Shown: positions 1 to 11,120 of the stretch, one piece after another | Position numbering within the stretch: the first letter of the stretch is position 1 | Layout of the letters: each line of letters opens with the position of its first letter | Assembly: GCA_022605405.1 (NCBI GenBank) | Contig: JABYQQ010000034.1 | Span: 62,001-126,000 of the forward strand | Source: Earliella scabrosa | Lineage: Eukaryota > Basidiomycota > Agaricomycetes > Polyporales > Polyporaceae | Direction: 5' to 3' | Length of the DNA stretch: 64,000 nt | Notes under the pieces: generated by a model | What the model saw: the letters and a program-made list of their open reading frames with translations, nothing else | Database searches by the model: none | What the model was told of the DNA's origin: nothing | Position numbers and translations under genes: made by a program

Positions 1-1
1 T

Positions 2-2165
2 CGCGAGCGCTCTCGAACGCCATCGCAAGCCGCGAGGTCCGCTGAACCCCGGTCTCAGCCGCATCGTCAAGTCAAGCGCAAGGCCTCTCGGTCCCCTCTG
101 CAGGAAGACGACGTCGAGCGCTCAGTGACGGCCGGCCCGGAGGCCATATCCAAACTCAACGAAGCGGAGTCCATTCCCGAAACGTTGTCCTTCGTAAGTT
201 CAGTCCAACATCTCGCATTACGATCATCGCTTAGCAACATGCAGCCGTTGGGATGGGGATGTGAAGGGTGCAGGAAGATTGGGGCAGCGTGCGAGGTGGA
301 TACCTTTGCTGGGACAGTCTGTAAGCAGTGCCGAAAGATCAAGGTGAAATGCAGCTTTATGCAAGTTGCCTCCAAGCCCCTACGATGCTATCTTGTATGG
401 CAGTTCTGGAGGGCATCCCATCGGCTCGACGAGAACCCGGACCCCATCTTCGTACCTCCAGAATACGCGACGAACTCAGCGTCGCCACCAGACTGGTGGC
501 TAGCGCGGACGCCCTCGGGTCGGGACCGCAAGCGCCCACGGACCTCTGAGCCAGTTGCGAAACCCGCGACAGCATCGTCACGGGGTCGTTCCCACTTGAG
601 GAACGCACCTTCTGCTCCTAGTGAATCCGAGCGTCCCTCGCCACTGCCAACAACCGCGGTTTCGCGTCAAGACCCCGTTTCTCCGCATCTCCCTCCTCGT
701 CCATCTCCGGCCGACTCATCTGCGGACTCTGGCAATCCGATCCCTGCTGCCGATCCCGCATGGACTCATCCGCCCGCTCGCATCATACCTCCATCCTCTG
801 CCCGCAGGCTTCGCCCTCGAGTCCCTCCTATCGTCCCTCGGGGCGCCGAGGAGGCTCCGGCCGATGCTTCTGGGCCTGATTCTCGTCAGGCTTCCCCTGC
901 GACTCTCTCGCGAAGGACATCCGCATCTGGAGTAATGCGTGCCCCTCGTTTGAACGGTGCGTGTGTCTCCAAAATTCCCAATTATCGTCGCTAATTCCGC
1001 TCCTTGCATAGGTTCGTGGCGGGATCTCCCGACTCTGGCGCGGGTTCCCACCCCTCTCCCAGAACCCGAGGCCGAGTCTTCCGACTCACCGCCCACTCGG
1101 TACCTCCCCGACTCCTGGCGGCCTCAGGCTAGCATCTCCAACCCCGAACGACTTGCTATTCCCGGCAGCACAAGCGCGCGCCCCCGTACTCCCCCGGCCA
1201 TCGTATTCCAGCCCGGTGTCAACACCATCCAGTTAGCCGAGGAAGCACAACGGCGGATTGCCTCCATCCGAGACCTTCAGGTTTCTCTTGCGCGCGCGGC
1301 AGCCGAAGCCGAAGGCCTCGCGCAGAGCAGTCGTTTGCGACAGCTGGCGGCACAGACAGACGTCCGGGATCCGGATGCCGTCCCGGAGGCGCTTGAACTA
1401 CTTTCGACCCAGCAGAAGCAACTGGAAGCCGACAATCGGCGGGGCGCGGAGGTGCTCGGACGAGTCTCCCAATCTCTGGCGTCTGTTTGCGCGCTATTCG
1501 AACTTCTGCCTCCCGTCCCAATGAACGACCGCGCGTTGTTGGAGATGCTGGAGCTGGTCCATCAGCTGCGCGAGCTGTACGGCACCATTCAAACAGCATT
1601 CCAATCAAATCAGGAGAGTCTCCGGCCGGTGCAGGCGGAGCTTCTGAGGGTTCGCGAAGAGCAGCAGTTGATCATCGACCGACTGGATCAAGTCCCGAAC
1701 GACGTCTCTACGGCGGTTCATCCCCTTCTTCGACGCCTATATGACCGCGTCAACCAGCCTCGCCCAACAGCCCTCCCGAATATCAGCGCAGATGGACAGG
1801 TTTCTTTGCACACGCGCAACCCTGTTCCCCCCGAGACCCCAGTTCACGAGTTGACCTCACTTGAGCCCGCGGTGGATCTATGGACGGAGGTTGACGCGCT
1901 TAGAGCACGTATTGAATTGCTGGAGGGCGCGCCAAGTTCGCGAACAGACAATGGCGCGGCGGGTGAAGACGGAGCGCCTGGAGATGCCAGCGTCTGCGCC
2001 GTGCGCAGCGAGGACGACATGCGGAGCATGGTCGTTGAACTTCGTAGACGTGTGACGAGGCTTGAGGGCCTGCACGGCAGTCGCGTTGCTGTTCGTGAGT
2101 ATCTGGAAGGGCTTGGGCTGGACAGTGACCACTTGCGCCGTCTGGCATCCATGACGCTTACTTAG
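2..2165 (+). CDS. Zn2Cys6-like and coiled-coil protein, 5'-truncated by window edge
   Basis: The reading frame is open from the first bases, so the true start probably lies outside the window; an internal ATG at 239 is the alternative. Exons are <2-956 and 1012-2165, joined by a 55-nt intron (gtgcgt...gcatag, branch-like gctaat). Residues just after the internal ATG contain six cysteines spaced C-x2-C-x6-C-x9-C-x2-C-x6-C, which is the spacing of a fungal Zn2Cys6 cluster. A Pro/Ser-rich stretch of roughly 180 residues follows, then a long Ala/Glu/Leu/Gln-rich region that looks coiled-coil. Zn2Cys6 modules usually bind DNA, but no fungal transcription-factor middle domain is visible, so a regulatory role is only inferred. 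It lies 240 bp upstream of the TET/JBP gene in the same orientation and may be cargo of the KDZ element. I do not recognise a named family. Confidence 0.6.
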
Positions 2166-2408
2166 TTTGCTCCATACGCGTTCCCCGGTTGGTCGTGGGC
2201 TCTGGAACTGGGTCAGGGAAGAGTCATGTAGTACTAGTACCATAAACCTGTATTTCGTTTCCGAATGTAATGCTCGGCAGTCAAAATCATGCGACCGCGT
2301 GTGTCATCAAGGGACGACGCCGAACTCCGCCTGTGCTCTCACATTGCTCTGCTGGCATCTCCGACCTTGTTATCCCAGCTTGGACTGCGAAACATTCCTC
2401 TTACGACT

Positions 2409-3754
2409 ATGGCGGAGCCCATGTACGACACTACCATCGCCGAACGCCGTGCAGCAACTGCGGCGTTCATCGTCTCAGTCTTCAAAGTGTACAAGGAAGA
2501 GATTGCAGCTGGCCACCCCGCGGGCACCACGAACCCCCAGCTACCTAGTGCACCAGCTCATGTCAGTTCAATCCTTCGTGATGAATGCTATGGTGTCGCA
2601 AGAGTGCTCGCTGAGGCAGCAAGCAACATCCGTGAGGACTTGCCTGAGTTTGCATCTTCGGGAATCCTGACTCCATCTTGCACACAGATACGCTGACCTG
2701 GGACGCCGCCCACTATGCCGCATCCCTTCAGAGATCTACGGTCGGAAACGTAGACTATGAAAATGCTTTGCTTCAACAGTTCCCGCCCCTCGGACCTATT
2801 CAAGCTGTCATAGACGACACCAAACCGTTACCGGTGATTCCCGACCCATGTGTTTTCTGCGACCGCGTTGGCCGACAGGTCTCCTGGAGTCTTCCCTCGA
2901 TCATGCCTGAACGGCACCAAGTAAGACAATGGCTTCCGCAGTTTACTTTGGGGCTGACGCTTTGCTTAGACTATCGCTCTCGATGCGGTCCGCGCACTTC
3001 AAGCACGTCTCACTTACGATCATGTGGAGCAAGCCCAGCCCACGAGCCGCAAATGGCGCACGGCCGATTGCTACTTCAACCAGGGTGGCACTCTCAAGCC
3101 AGGTCAAGTCTTCCTTGGACCGGCGTGGTTTGAACAAGGTCATCTGGTAGGTCGCGTATATCGTTGAGTCCGAAGCTCGGCCGTTGATGGAGAGTATAGC
3201 CGCCGAGGTATCCGCCGATCGTGCTCTCAGCTACCAAGACCCCGGAAGCTGCAACCTGGATGGTGGACATGCAGGAAACCTGTCAGATCCTTGACGGTAT
3301 TTTGGCTGTGACTCATCCGGCTCTATATGCCGCTGGACGGCGACTGATGCAGCGGCTCTATCAAGACGACGCCCGGGCGCGCGCCATTGTGGAACAGTGG
3401 CCATCGGTTTATCACGCCGTGCACATTATCGTTAACCGCGAAACCATTTACCACCGCGATGTCAACGGTCTTCCCGGCTGGTATGATATGCTTCTGTCTG
3501 TTGGGGACTACGGAGAGGAGGCGGTCTTTTCCATGAGATCTCTCGGTGTCTGCGTCCCCTACGACAGTGGAAGTGTTGTCATGGTCTGCTCCCGGATCGT
3601 GCTGCATGCCGTCCCTCCGGTCCCAAACACTAGAGTCTGCTTTGCGTGGCTTATGAGAGACATAGTGCTTGCTTACCATAGTGTATATGGCGCCGAATGG
3701 TCTTACATAGGCTCCGAGCTCTTCGACGGTCCTGAGGACGCCTCCTTCCGATAG
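2409..3754 (+). CDS. TET/JBP-family 2-oxoglutarate/Fe(II) dioxygenase
   Basis: Four exons (2409-2631, 2688-2920, 2970-3155, 3200-3754) join in frame to give about 398 aa. The C-terminal half has the double-stranded beta-helix signature of TET/JBP oxygenases: NRETIYHRDVNG (H299, D301 as the HxD iron ligands), the distal histidine in IVLHAV (H350) and the 2-oxoglutarate-binding arginine in NTRVCFAWLMRD (R359). These residues are seen directly. Family members oxidise 5-methylcytosine or thymine methyl groups in DNA; this substrate is inferred. In Agaricomycetes many such genes travel with KDZ transposons, and here one lies convergent to an intact KDZ transposase. An upstream in-frame ATG at 2289 would add 40 residues; I chose MAEPMYD because the preceding stretch looks non-conserved. 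No frameshift or missing catalytic residue was seen. Confidence 0.85.
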
Positions 3755-4095
3755 ATAGATCCCTACGTATGGTCTATGTAGTCATTTCGCACACCCCGGA
3801 GATCCGTTACGCTGTATCTAGTACATTTTACACCATGCGCAGCCTGGTCCGGACTCGTAAGAGTACCTCCGGCTCCCTGGAGATTGTCCAATGTTGACAA
3901 CGAATCACCGAAGCGCCTGGATGGGCTGTCCGACATGTTTGAGCTCCCTACGACTGCCGTTAGATGGCGGAGCAGCAGATGACGCCCGAATTAGCCGCGA
4001 AAAGACTTCTAGGGAAGATATGTATATCTCCGGAGCTATCCCTACCCTGTTGGTAGCTGCGAGAATGAGATTATTGCATGGCCACTGTACTGACT

Positions 4096-4127
4096 CGGAG
4101 CGCCGGCGCTCCTGTCTGGCGCTCCGA
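4096..4127. repeat. GC-rich palindrome and hairpin
   Basis: A perfect 16-bp palindrome GGAGCGCCGGCGCTCC is followed 6 bp later by another GGCGCTCCG, so CGGAGCGCC can pair with either copy. It lies within the putative mobile element between the TET/JBP gene and the next plus-strand gene. It could be an intron or UTR hairpin or a transposase-binding site; nothing in the sequence decides this. Confidence 0.6.
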
Positions 4128-4387
4128 ACCCTGAGCTGTCGGCTTACTGATACACCTGCTGTTGCCTCTGTAGGCTATACACACCGTCGGAAAAGCAACG
4201 GACGCGTAGTTAGATTATGTGCGAGCTGCTCCGAGAGTGGTTAGAATATATGGAGCCCGCTGCAATCGAGACTTGCTCGATGTGGCCGGAGGAACCACCG
4301 GAGACTCAATCGTCTTTCACAGTTGTCTCGACATATCGCAGGCGGGCCTCGGAGAGGTCTCCTGGCATATGAAGAGCAGCGGAGGCC

Positions 4388-5327
4388 AACATTCAGCCTT
4401 CAAGTTGGTGGTTGAGGCTGGCTATCCGCACTCGGTCGGTCGATTGCCATCCTATCCGACAGCCAAAGGACAGGCCACGAGGGCTCCAGCGCGCGTTGCA
4501 CGACCGTCATGCCCCACACCAGAACGCCAGCAACTGTCGCCATGTCGCTCATTGGATCCCCCGAGCAAGTCATTCTTGTGCAACATCCTGCGGAACCACT
4601 GCCGCAGGTTATGTGGTCGGCCCGGCTTGAGATTCTGCTGAGTGTCTGGCGTATTGCGCAGGCACTCAGGGCCCTCCCAGAGAGCCCTACGGATTTGACG
4701 TGGGGGCGATGGGGACACGGTATCGGGCGGGAGCTGGTACGCCGATACTCTCTTTCTTTTGCGCTCTGACCAACTCATGGTCCCATGAACTGCTCAATCC
4801 GCGCAGTGGGTTGCTATCTCGGCTACGGGTCTCGAAAGCTGCACGGCCGTCGCGTTGGGAGAGCCTCAAACCCGCCGATGCGGCGCTCTCGCTCTCCTGC
4901 TTCGCCATGTGGAGTGGCAAGCCAACCGGAGCCTCAAGTTCGACGCCAGGACGTTCGACGTTGCGCCGTTCCTCGACAAGATCGGCAACCTGGCGGACAG
5001 TCCGGACCTTGCGTCCATGGACCTCGTATGGAGTCACGCAAAGTGGTGGACATGGTCTAACTACGGACCAGAAGAGGGCATTCCGGTGTGGTGGATTGAC
5101 CCTAGCGAGTTTGTGGTGCGTCCGCCGTCCATCGAGTGCACATAGTTTCCCTGAGAGGGCGTTCCCAGCCTCATCCCATGCCATTGCATGCGTCGGCTGT
5201 CGAAGATTTGCGGTATCGTAACACCGCCATTCAATCCGAGCTCACACGGGTCATAGAGGGGCACAAGGTTGTAGTAGAACAGTTGAAGACGCGTATTGAA
5301 CAGCTTGAGCGCGAGTTGTTTGCATAA
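4388..5327 (+). CDS. Unrecognised element-borne protein with C-terminal coiled coil
   Basis: The supported 3' part has three exons: about 4402-4736, 4807-5115 and 5169-5327, all joining in phase 0 through 70-nt and 53-nt introns. The peptide runs through a Trp-rich central region (LLSVWRIAQALRALPE, LTWGRWGHGIGREL, KWWTWSNYGPEEG) and ends in a charged heptad-like helix with EQLKTRIEQLERELFA. The 5' part is unclear. Likely upstream exons lie at about 3.9-4.4 kb, including segments reading MAEQQMTPELAAKRLL and LLREWLEYMEPAAIE, but I could not join them with confidence. I do not recognise the family. It sits tail-to-tail with the KDZ transposase (142 bp between stops) and downstream of TET/JBP in the same direction, so it is probably part of the same mobile element. 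Confidence 0.5.
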
Positions 5328-5468
5328 GCATCGTTGGACGCCCCGGTGGTGGTAGAACTGTCTCTGACAATGTGGCTGCGTCATGTAACGTCTCATATCA
5401 GAATACATTCGCGCGTGTCCAAATACTTCTGCTCTGGATACAAGGGTAGCAAAGATGGTCTACGAAAG

Positions 5469-8400
5469 TCAAACGGGTTGAGTCTTCGTCAATAAAAGCG
5501 ACAGGAGACGGGAGCGGAATTGAGCAATCTTGGCCTCGGGGATAGAAACGCATCGGTACCCCCGGAGTAAGGCCGCAATGCATGCAAGAACCCAAACGCC
5601 GCAATCGTGACCGTTCGTTTGCAGTCGATTTTTCTGAGACCCGGGAAACATTAGCCTAAGTATGATGATAATCTCAACAGGTTTCCGCACTCACCACCAG
5701 CCGATGCGCGGACCATTCACCGCCGAGGTCTGCAACGGGTTTATTCTGTGCCGCGGCGATGCGGAGAAGTCGGTGCACTAGCGAAAATACGGTCTAGAGC
5801 GAAATAAGCAACGTCAGCAGAGCGCAGAGGTAACGCCCAGCCGCGACCTACCTGGACATCCTTCTCCCATGTGGACGCGTTAGCGAAGCTGTCGAACAGA
5901 GCAATCTGCCGCTCTTTGACATACACCACCGCCAACTCCCAGTGATGCGCCGCGGGTTGATGGATAGGGATAATCCACACGTCACTCTCCCAGTATCGAC
6001 TTCGATGGTTGACACGCCAGACTCCCTGATCGGAAGACTGGCCATCGCGCTCCTGAGACATAGCGAAGCTGGAAATTATGGCCGGATGCCCTCCGTCAAC
6101 GTTCTCCGTGCCGAAATGCAGGGCAAGAAGTTGAGCGCATCCGTTGAGACAGTCGTCGTTGAGCCATCCGCAAGGGTCTCGGAGCCGAGCTACGTCCTCC
6201 GGGGAGAATGTGACGCCTTTACCGGTTGCGTTGGGGTGCGGCAGGACGCGGCTCGCGTTTGGATCCACCACGGTGGGCCGGGGAAGTCTGGGAATTGCTA
6301 CGGAGCAATCCATGGTCGCTCCATACTATGAATACATATCAGCATCGTCATAGCTGGTCAGTACGTCTATGCACTCACCGGATCTGCATCCTCGGCGAGC
6401 TGCAGGACTCGAACTATCATTGCGGCGTCGCTCTGAACCTGAGCGTGAGTGTCGGAAGGAGTCTCGTCAGAGGAGGAGCCCGCAGGGCACGGGCCGAGAA
6501 ACCTGAACGGGTTCCGTGGGGAGCTCTGCAGCGAAGTGCGCGACTGGTAAGAAGGCGCTACGTCGGGGTTTGCGCTTAAGCCGACGACGTCTACTGTCCG
6601 CGGGGATGCGCGTTCCGCAATCGGAGGATCCGCGTCGGTCTGCGGTCCAACCTCGTCCTCGTCCTCGCCCTCGTCCTCGTCCTCGTCCTGGTCAGCGTCG
6701 TCGCCGACCAGCTCCGCAATGGTATCTTGAGCCAGTACAGTGTCCGGGTCGCCGTAGTAATCTTCTAGCTCCGGGTGGTCTTCATTGTCGTGACTAAAGG
6801 TAAGGTGCACCCATGTCAGCGGCTGCGTCTGGGAAGCTCCCGAAAGGCGCTCAGCGATGCGCACGGCCTCCTCGGTGTGTGATGCGAAGCGTAACTCCGA
6901 TGCTAAAGGGGTCCGCCAGCGTGCCTGGAGCAAGAGCAGCTCCGCCTTCCGCTGCTGTAGAAGGAATGAAATTGGCGAATCTAGGTAAATTCAGCGGTTA
7001 GGCGGCGCGAATGGTCCGAGCGACATGAGGGCATGACTCACAGGATGAAGTGCGAAGTGCAAGCTCTACTGCAGCGAGCTCGTTACCATACCAGCGACAC
7101 AAATTATCGGCTTCGTCGCCAAGTCGTCTCCGCTCCTCGAGACATCGGTCTTTCAAAAGCATGGCGCGAATCCCACGGCGCACGTCTGGGTCATCCAGCC
7201 ATCGAGGTGTCGGAGAGGTTAGAGGGGTCACCCACACGTCTGTGAGAAGGCTGGGATCGTTCCGGAGGGCTCCGAGTTCGACCGGGAGATGCTTCGGCAA
7301 GGGAATCTTCCAGCTCTTCTTGTGTTCGCGCTTCAACGTGTCGCAATATGTATTGAACTTCCGGATTGCCGTGAGCAGGGCCGGTGTTCGCTTCGCTATG
7401 GCCTTCCGGGTGTGCTGATGTAGTTTGGTGCCTACAATTGAAGTTGGAATGATTAGACCTAGCCACTCGCGGAAATCTGTAATTACCCAATGGTTGATCT
7501 CGTCCGCCGGCAGCTCGGTCAAGCTTATCCCATTCGAAGAAGCTTCCAATAGCCCGCTTGCGGATGTTGATCTTCAAATCGCGGGCCATGATGAGCGTCT
7601 GGACAAAGGGCAGTGAAAGTCCTAGGATCTCGGGGAATTCTTCCGGAACGTTCAAAGATGCGTAGAGCGCTTCGACCTGCTCGATAGTGCGCGCATGCGA
7701 TTGTTGCAGAGTCCTGAGAAAATGGTGCGCCTGTGGATTGGTATTTTCAACCCTGATATGAGTCTGCATCGCATTGACGAATTTCTTGATGTCGTCTAGC
7801 TCCGCTTGTAGATTTAGGACGCTGTCGAGCTCTTTCCTCAACCGCGCAGGCGCATCTAACAGACCGCGATTAGTGGGTAACGTAGACAAGGACAGATCGT
7901 GCGGCCTTACGGTTCCTCACGGAGAGTTGGGAGGCGCGCTGTAATTGCCACTGCTGTCGCAATTCCGCCATTGGAATTTGAAGCTCGTTCAGTTCTTGAT
8001 CTGCCTTGGCTGTGCGAGCCTCCACCCCGTTCTTCAGGCGAGATCGGAGCCAGTTACCTAAGTCTTCTCGGGCAATGGCATTGACGGAGTCGGCGTGGCG
8101 ATCTAGATACCAGATTCGACGTGAACGCTGTATGCAATCCTGTTCAGCGAGCGTACAACATCACTACGGATAGTACTCACACCGGATGTTCTGGTTATGC
8201 CTATCAGCTTGCGGAACTTGGACCAAACCCTTTCGGTGCCCTCCCCTTCCGTGAGACCAAGCCCTTCCCTAAGCCGGGGGTTGTAGACAAGCTGACAAGA
8301 CCACTGGTGACCGTACGCGTGCATCACCGAAGTGGCGAATACGAGCCGCTCCACTATGGTTTGAGGGAGAATGTCATACTGCAAATAGATCATTGATCTC

Positions 8401-10766
8401 AGCAAATGGACTCAAAGTTAATCGGTGTACGTACCAAGTGCAGACTGCGGTCGAGGACGCAGCCGATGTCATAGAACACGGCGACGGTCGCTTCGCGAGG
8501 GAGAAGTGACATGAGATGTTCCACCAGAGCAACACCATACTTCTGCTGCTCGCCCGGAGTATCGACATTGGCTAGGAAGAGCACGACATCGTGGCGGCAC
8601 ACCAGAGCCATAAGGCCGGTGTCGTCGAACTTGACGCCATGGGTCTTCGCCTTCTGCTCGTCCGCCGCTTCAAACGACTTCTCACATTCGTCCAAGGCGT
8701 CCGCCGGGACTTGGCTAGTATGCGGACGCGGCGCATTCTTCCGGGCCTGCTCAATACGAGTTCCGACGGCGTCCACGGAGTCCTTCGAGATGAAGTACTT
8801 GGGTTCATGGAACCAGGGACTATCCCCGGCCGCGAGGTTGTGACGCTGACTGAACGTTGCGTCGATTGCAACATGAACATCGCCGCCGTCCCTGTATCGC
8901 GCGAAGATGTCAGAAGAGCAGCGGTATATGTATCAAACACTCACTTGTCGAAGTCACGTCCGAACCTTGTGCCTCCGAAACACGCTGGACACCTTTTCTG
9001 CAAGATCCGGTCGCAACTGCCTGCTGTGAGTCCAGCTGACTTTTGACCTGGTATCTGGTGCTCTCGAGTTGCCTCAGCATGCCCCGCAGGCCGTTGAATG
9101 TTAGGCCAGGAGCCACTAGAGTGCTCTCCCGGACCTCCGGCAGCACGTCCAACGGAACCCTCTCGCGGACCTCCCCCGGGAGGTCCAACGGAGCCCTCTC
9201 CCGGACCTACCCCACGAGGTCCAACGGGACCCTCCCCCGGACCTTCTTCATGCGGTCCCACGGCACGCTCTCTCGGACCTCCTGCTGGGTGCACATCGGG
9301 ACCCTCCCGCGGAGCTCCCTGGAGACCGCTGCCCGGACGTTCTACGAGAGGTTCGCGGAAAGGTCCCGGGGTACCTCCCCATGGAGCTTCTGCCGGATGT
9401 CCCTGCGCACCCTCTTGCAGAGGTTCTGCGGAGGGCTCCAAGGGACCCTCGCGAATACCTACATCCGGAAGACGACCGTGAGTACCTACCGTCATAGGTC
9501 CTGTCGGTTGTTCTGTTGTGGCTTCCCTGGGAGTTGCGCCTCCCGGTGCGCCCTGGTGCACCCCTGGAATATGTCGGTTAGCAGGACAAATCTATGTGGG
9601 CTATAGTATGGACCAAGGCAAGTTTTACTTACCTCTGTTCTGCGACAACTCCTCGGATTCCGAACCTTTCGCGACCGTAAACGACTTCACGGTGTGCAAA
9701 CAATCGTCGATAGCGGTCTCCACGAGGGAATCGACTCGGTTTCGGAGGCAATCGTACCATTGTATCGCGTACCCTATTCCGCGGCGGAACGGGTCTTGGA
9801 CAGGTTCTCCCTGGTGCGATCGAGTCAGGAGCATCATGAGGACTTTAAGAAAGACTATTATGGCTCAAACTTACCTTCTCGTTCAGGACCGGGAAGCCGC
9901 GTCTCTGATACAACGTCTTCAGGGCTCCTGCCAGCGCAGTCACCGCATCCGCCGACCGTTCGAATAGTGCAAAATAAAAATCGAGGAGGTCTATCGAAAC
10001 GGCTACACGGGGCTGGGAAGGAGCTGTGGGGAACAGACCGTTTTTGACGAGCGTATGAGGTAGAGGCGAGCAGGAGCATGACTGCACATCAAGTGTGGCT
10101 AGATCTACGTCGGAGAGAACGTCAATGGCAGTTGGAAGTCTCATGGAAAACAAGCCTACGGTCAAAATAGAGACAGGTGACGCTGGTCACCTCTAGCATG
10201 CACGATTGTTCGATGCAATGACACGGTTCGAATATTCCAGAGGCCCCCCCGGTCCGCTTTTGAGCTGCTTGTAGATAGGTGAGATAGTTCGGCATCAGAG
10301 TTGGGATCAGCGCGAGCCATGAGGAATACAGGCGACGCGCTGCTTCGTCCGGTTGGAGTCGTCGGGATCCCTTTGAAGCAGCTGTTTCGGCCGTGAACTC
10401 GATATGGTTTTCCTGCATCATCGCATCATCCGCAGAAGGCGTGGTGCCGGGGATGTCGGAGTCGAGGATAGGTTCGCTCGTCATTTCCGAGTCCGTGAGG
10501 TCATCCGCCGCGCCGTGAAGGGAGCTCGGATCCGAGTCTGATGGACCCGGGGTTGGTGCATCGGGAGGATGAAGAAGATCTGCAAGTTCTTGAGCAAGGC
10601 GGTCTCTCAGAACGAGTGCGTTGGTTCGGGTGACAACTTCTGCATGCTTCCGAGGGGCGCGGCGTCCTTGAGGAGTGGTAAAATGCTGGCCGACAGGTTG
10701 CTCATCGCGACGTTGAGGTCGCCGCGGAGGCGTTTGTGGAGGCGGTAGCACATACCCAGAGTCCAT
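5469..10766 (-). CDS. KDZ-superfamily transposase fused to Ulp1-type peptidase
   Basis: Thirteen exons (10766-10160, 10104-9875, 9810-9633, 9563-8945, 8891-8435, 8378-8181, 8127-7911, 7855-7487, 7431-7042, 6980-6379, 6325-5852, 5793-5695, 5633-5469) join in phase to 1534 aa with no stop. N-terminal cysteine clusters (CHC near 183, CSCSPLP near 212) precede GLFPTAPSQPR. The transposase core shows VHVAIDATF (D555), VFYDIGC (D686) and GLTEGEGTERVW (about 738-749), the probable acidic catalytic residues. The C-terminal part has the hallmark IGSFFEWDKLD and EADNLCRWYG, then an acidic linker. The Ulp1 domain follows: HHWELAVVY (H1417), LFDSF (D1434), and LQTNGHDCGVW (Q1485, C1491), a complete Cys-protease triad. 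The transposase would mobilise the element; the peptidase may act on SUMO-like conjugates or the polyprotein. Both roles are inferred from the families. Confidence 0.9.
9124..9339 (-). repeat. 36-bp minisatellite inside transposase exon 4
   Basis: Six tandem 36-bp units run from 9124 to 9339, with a degenerate seventh to about 9375. On the plus strand each begins like CTCTCCCGGACCT. Read on the minus strand they encode 12-residue Gly/Pro/Glu-rich repeats such as GPGEGSVGPPGG. The repeat lies between the N-terminal cysteine region and the CPACFGG motif, so it is a low-complexity linker in the protein. Confidence 0.85.
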
Positions 10767-11075
10767 ACTGGACAGTAAGACGATGGTGGAGGCTTCAAGG
10801 CTGCAGAGGCCGTCCACGGACGTCGTTGAAAGAAGCGCGCGGGCTCCGCGTGTTCTCAAGTGACATGTAGGATGAGTGAAACGTTCGGTAATATGATTGC
10901 CAGATAATACAAGGGGGAGAATCTCGTCGGAGGGGAGGTTCTCGCAGACGTCTCGGAGAGGGTCCTATCGAATTTGAGGTCGCCAGTGACGTCCCGGAGA
11001 GCGTCCAAGCGGTATATTACCAAATAGGGGACGCTATTAATAGGAAGACAGCCTGGGAACAGGTACATGGGGGGT

Positions 11076-11120
11076 CCTCTAAGGTACGTTTCCCATCTAC
11101 AACGAAACCCACCTTAGAGG
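11076..11120. repeat. Perfect 10-bp inverted repeat, candidate transposon end
   Basis: CCTCTAAGGT (11076-11085) and its exact reverse complement ACCTTAGAGG (11111-11120) flank a 25-bp spacer that also contains TTTC and GAAA in inverted order. The site is 310 bp upstream of the transposase start and 328 bp from the histone deacetylase stop, where the right boundary of the element is expected. No matching copy was found at the left of the window. It may be a subterminal hairpin or a terminator-like structure rather than the terminal repeat. Confidence 0.4.

Noticed and set aside
194..234. Intron with a good GTAAGT donor near the start of the first gene
   Set aside because: Removing these 41 nt puts a TGA right after the junction, while reading through keeps the frame open into the Zn2Cys6 motif.
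9043..9606. Plus-strand repetitive open frames across the minisatellite
   Set aside because: They are shadows of the 36-bp repeat, whose period is a multiple of three; the minus strand links to the CPACFGG transposase motif.
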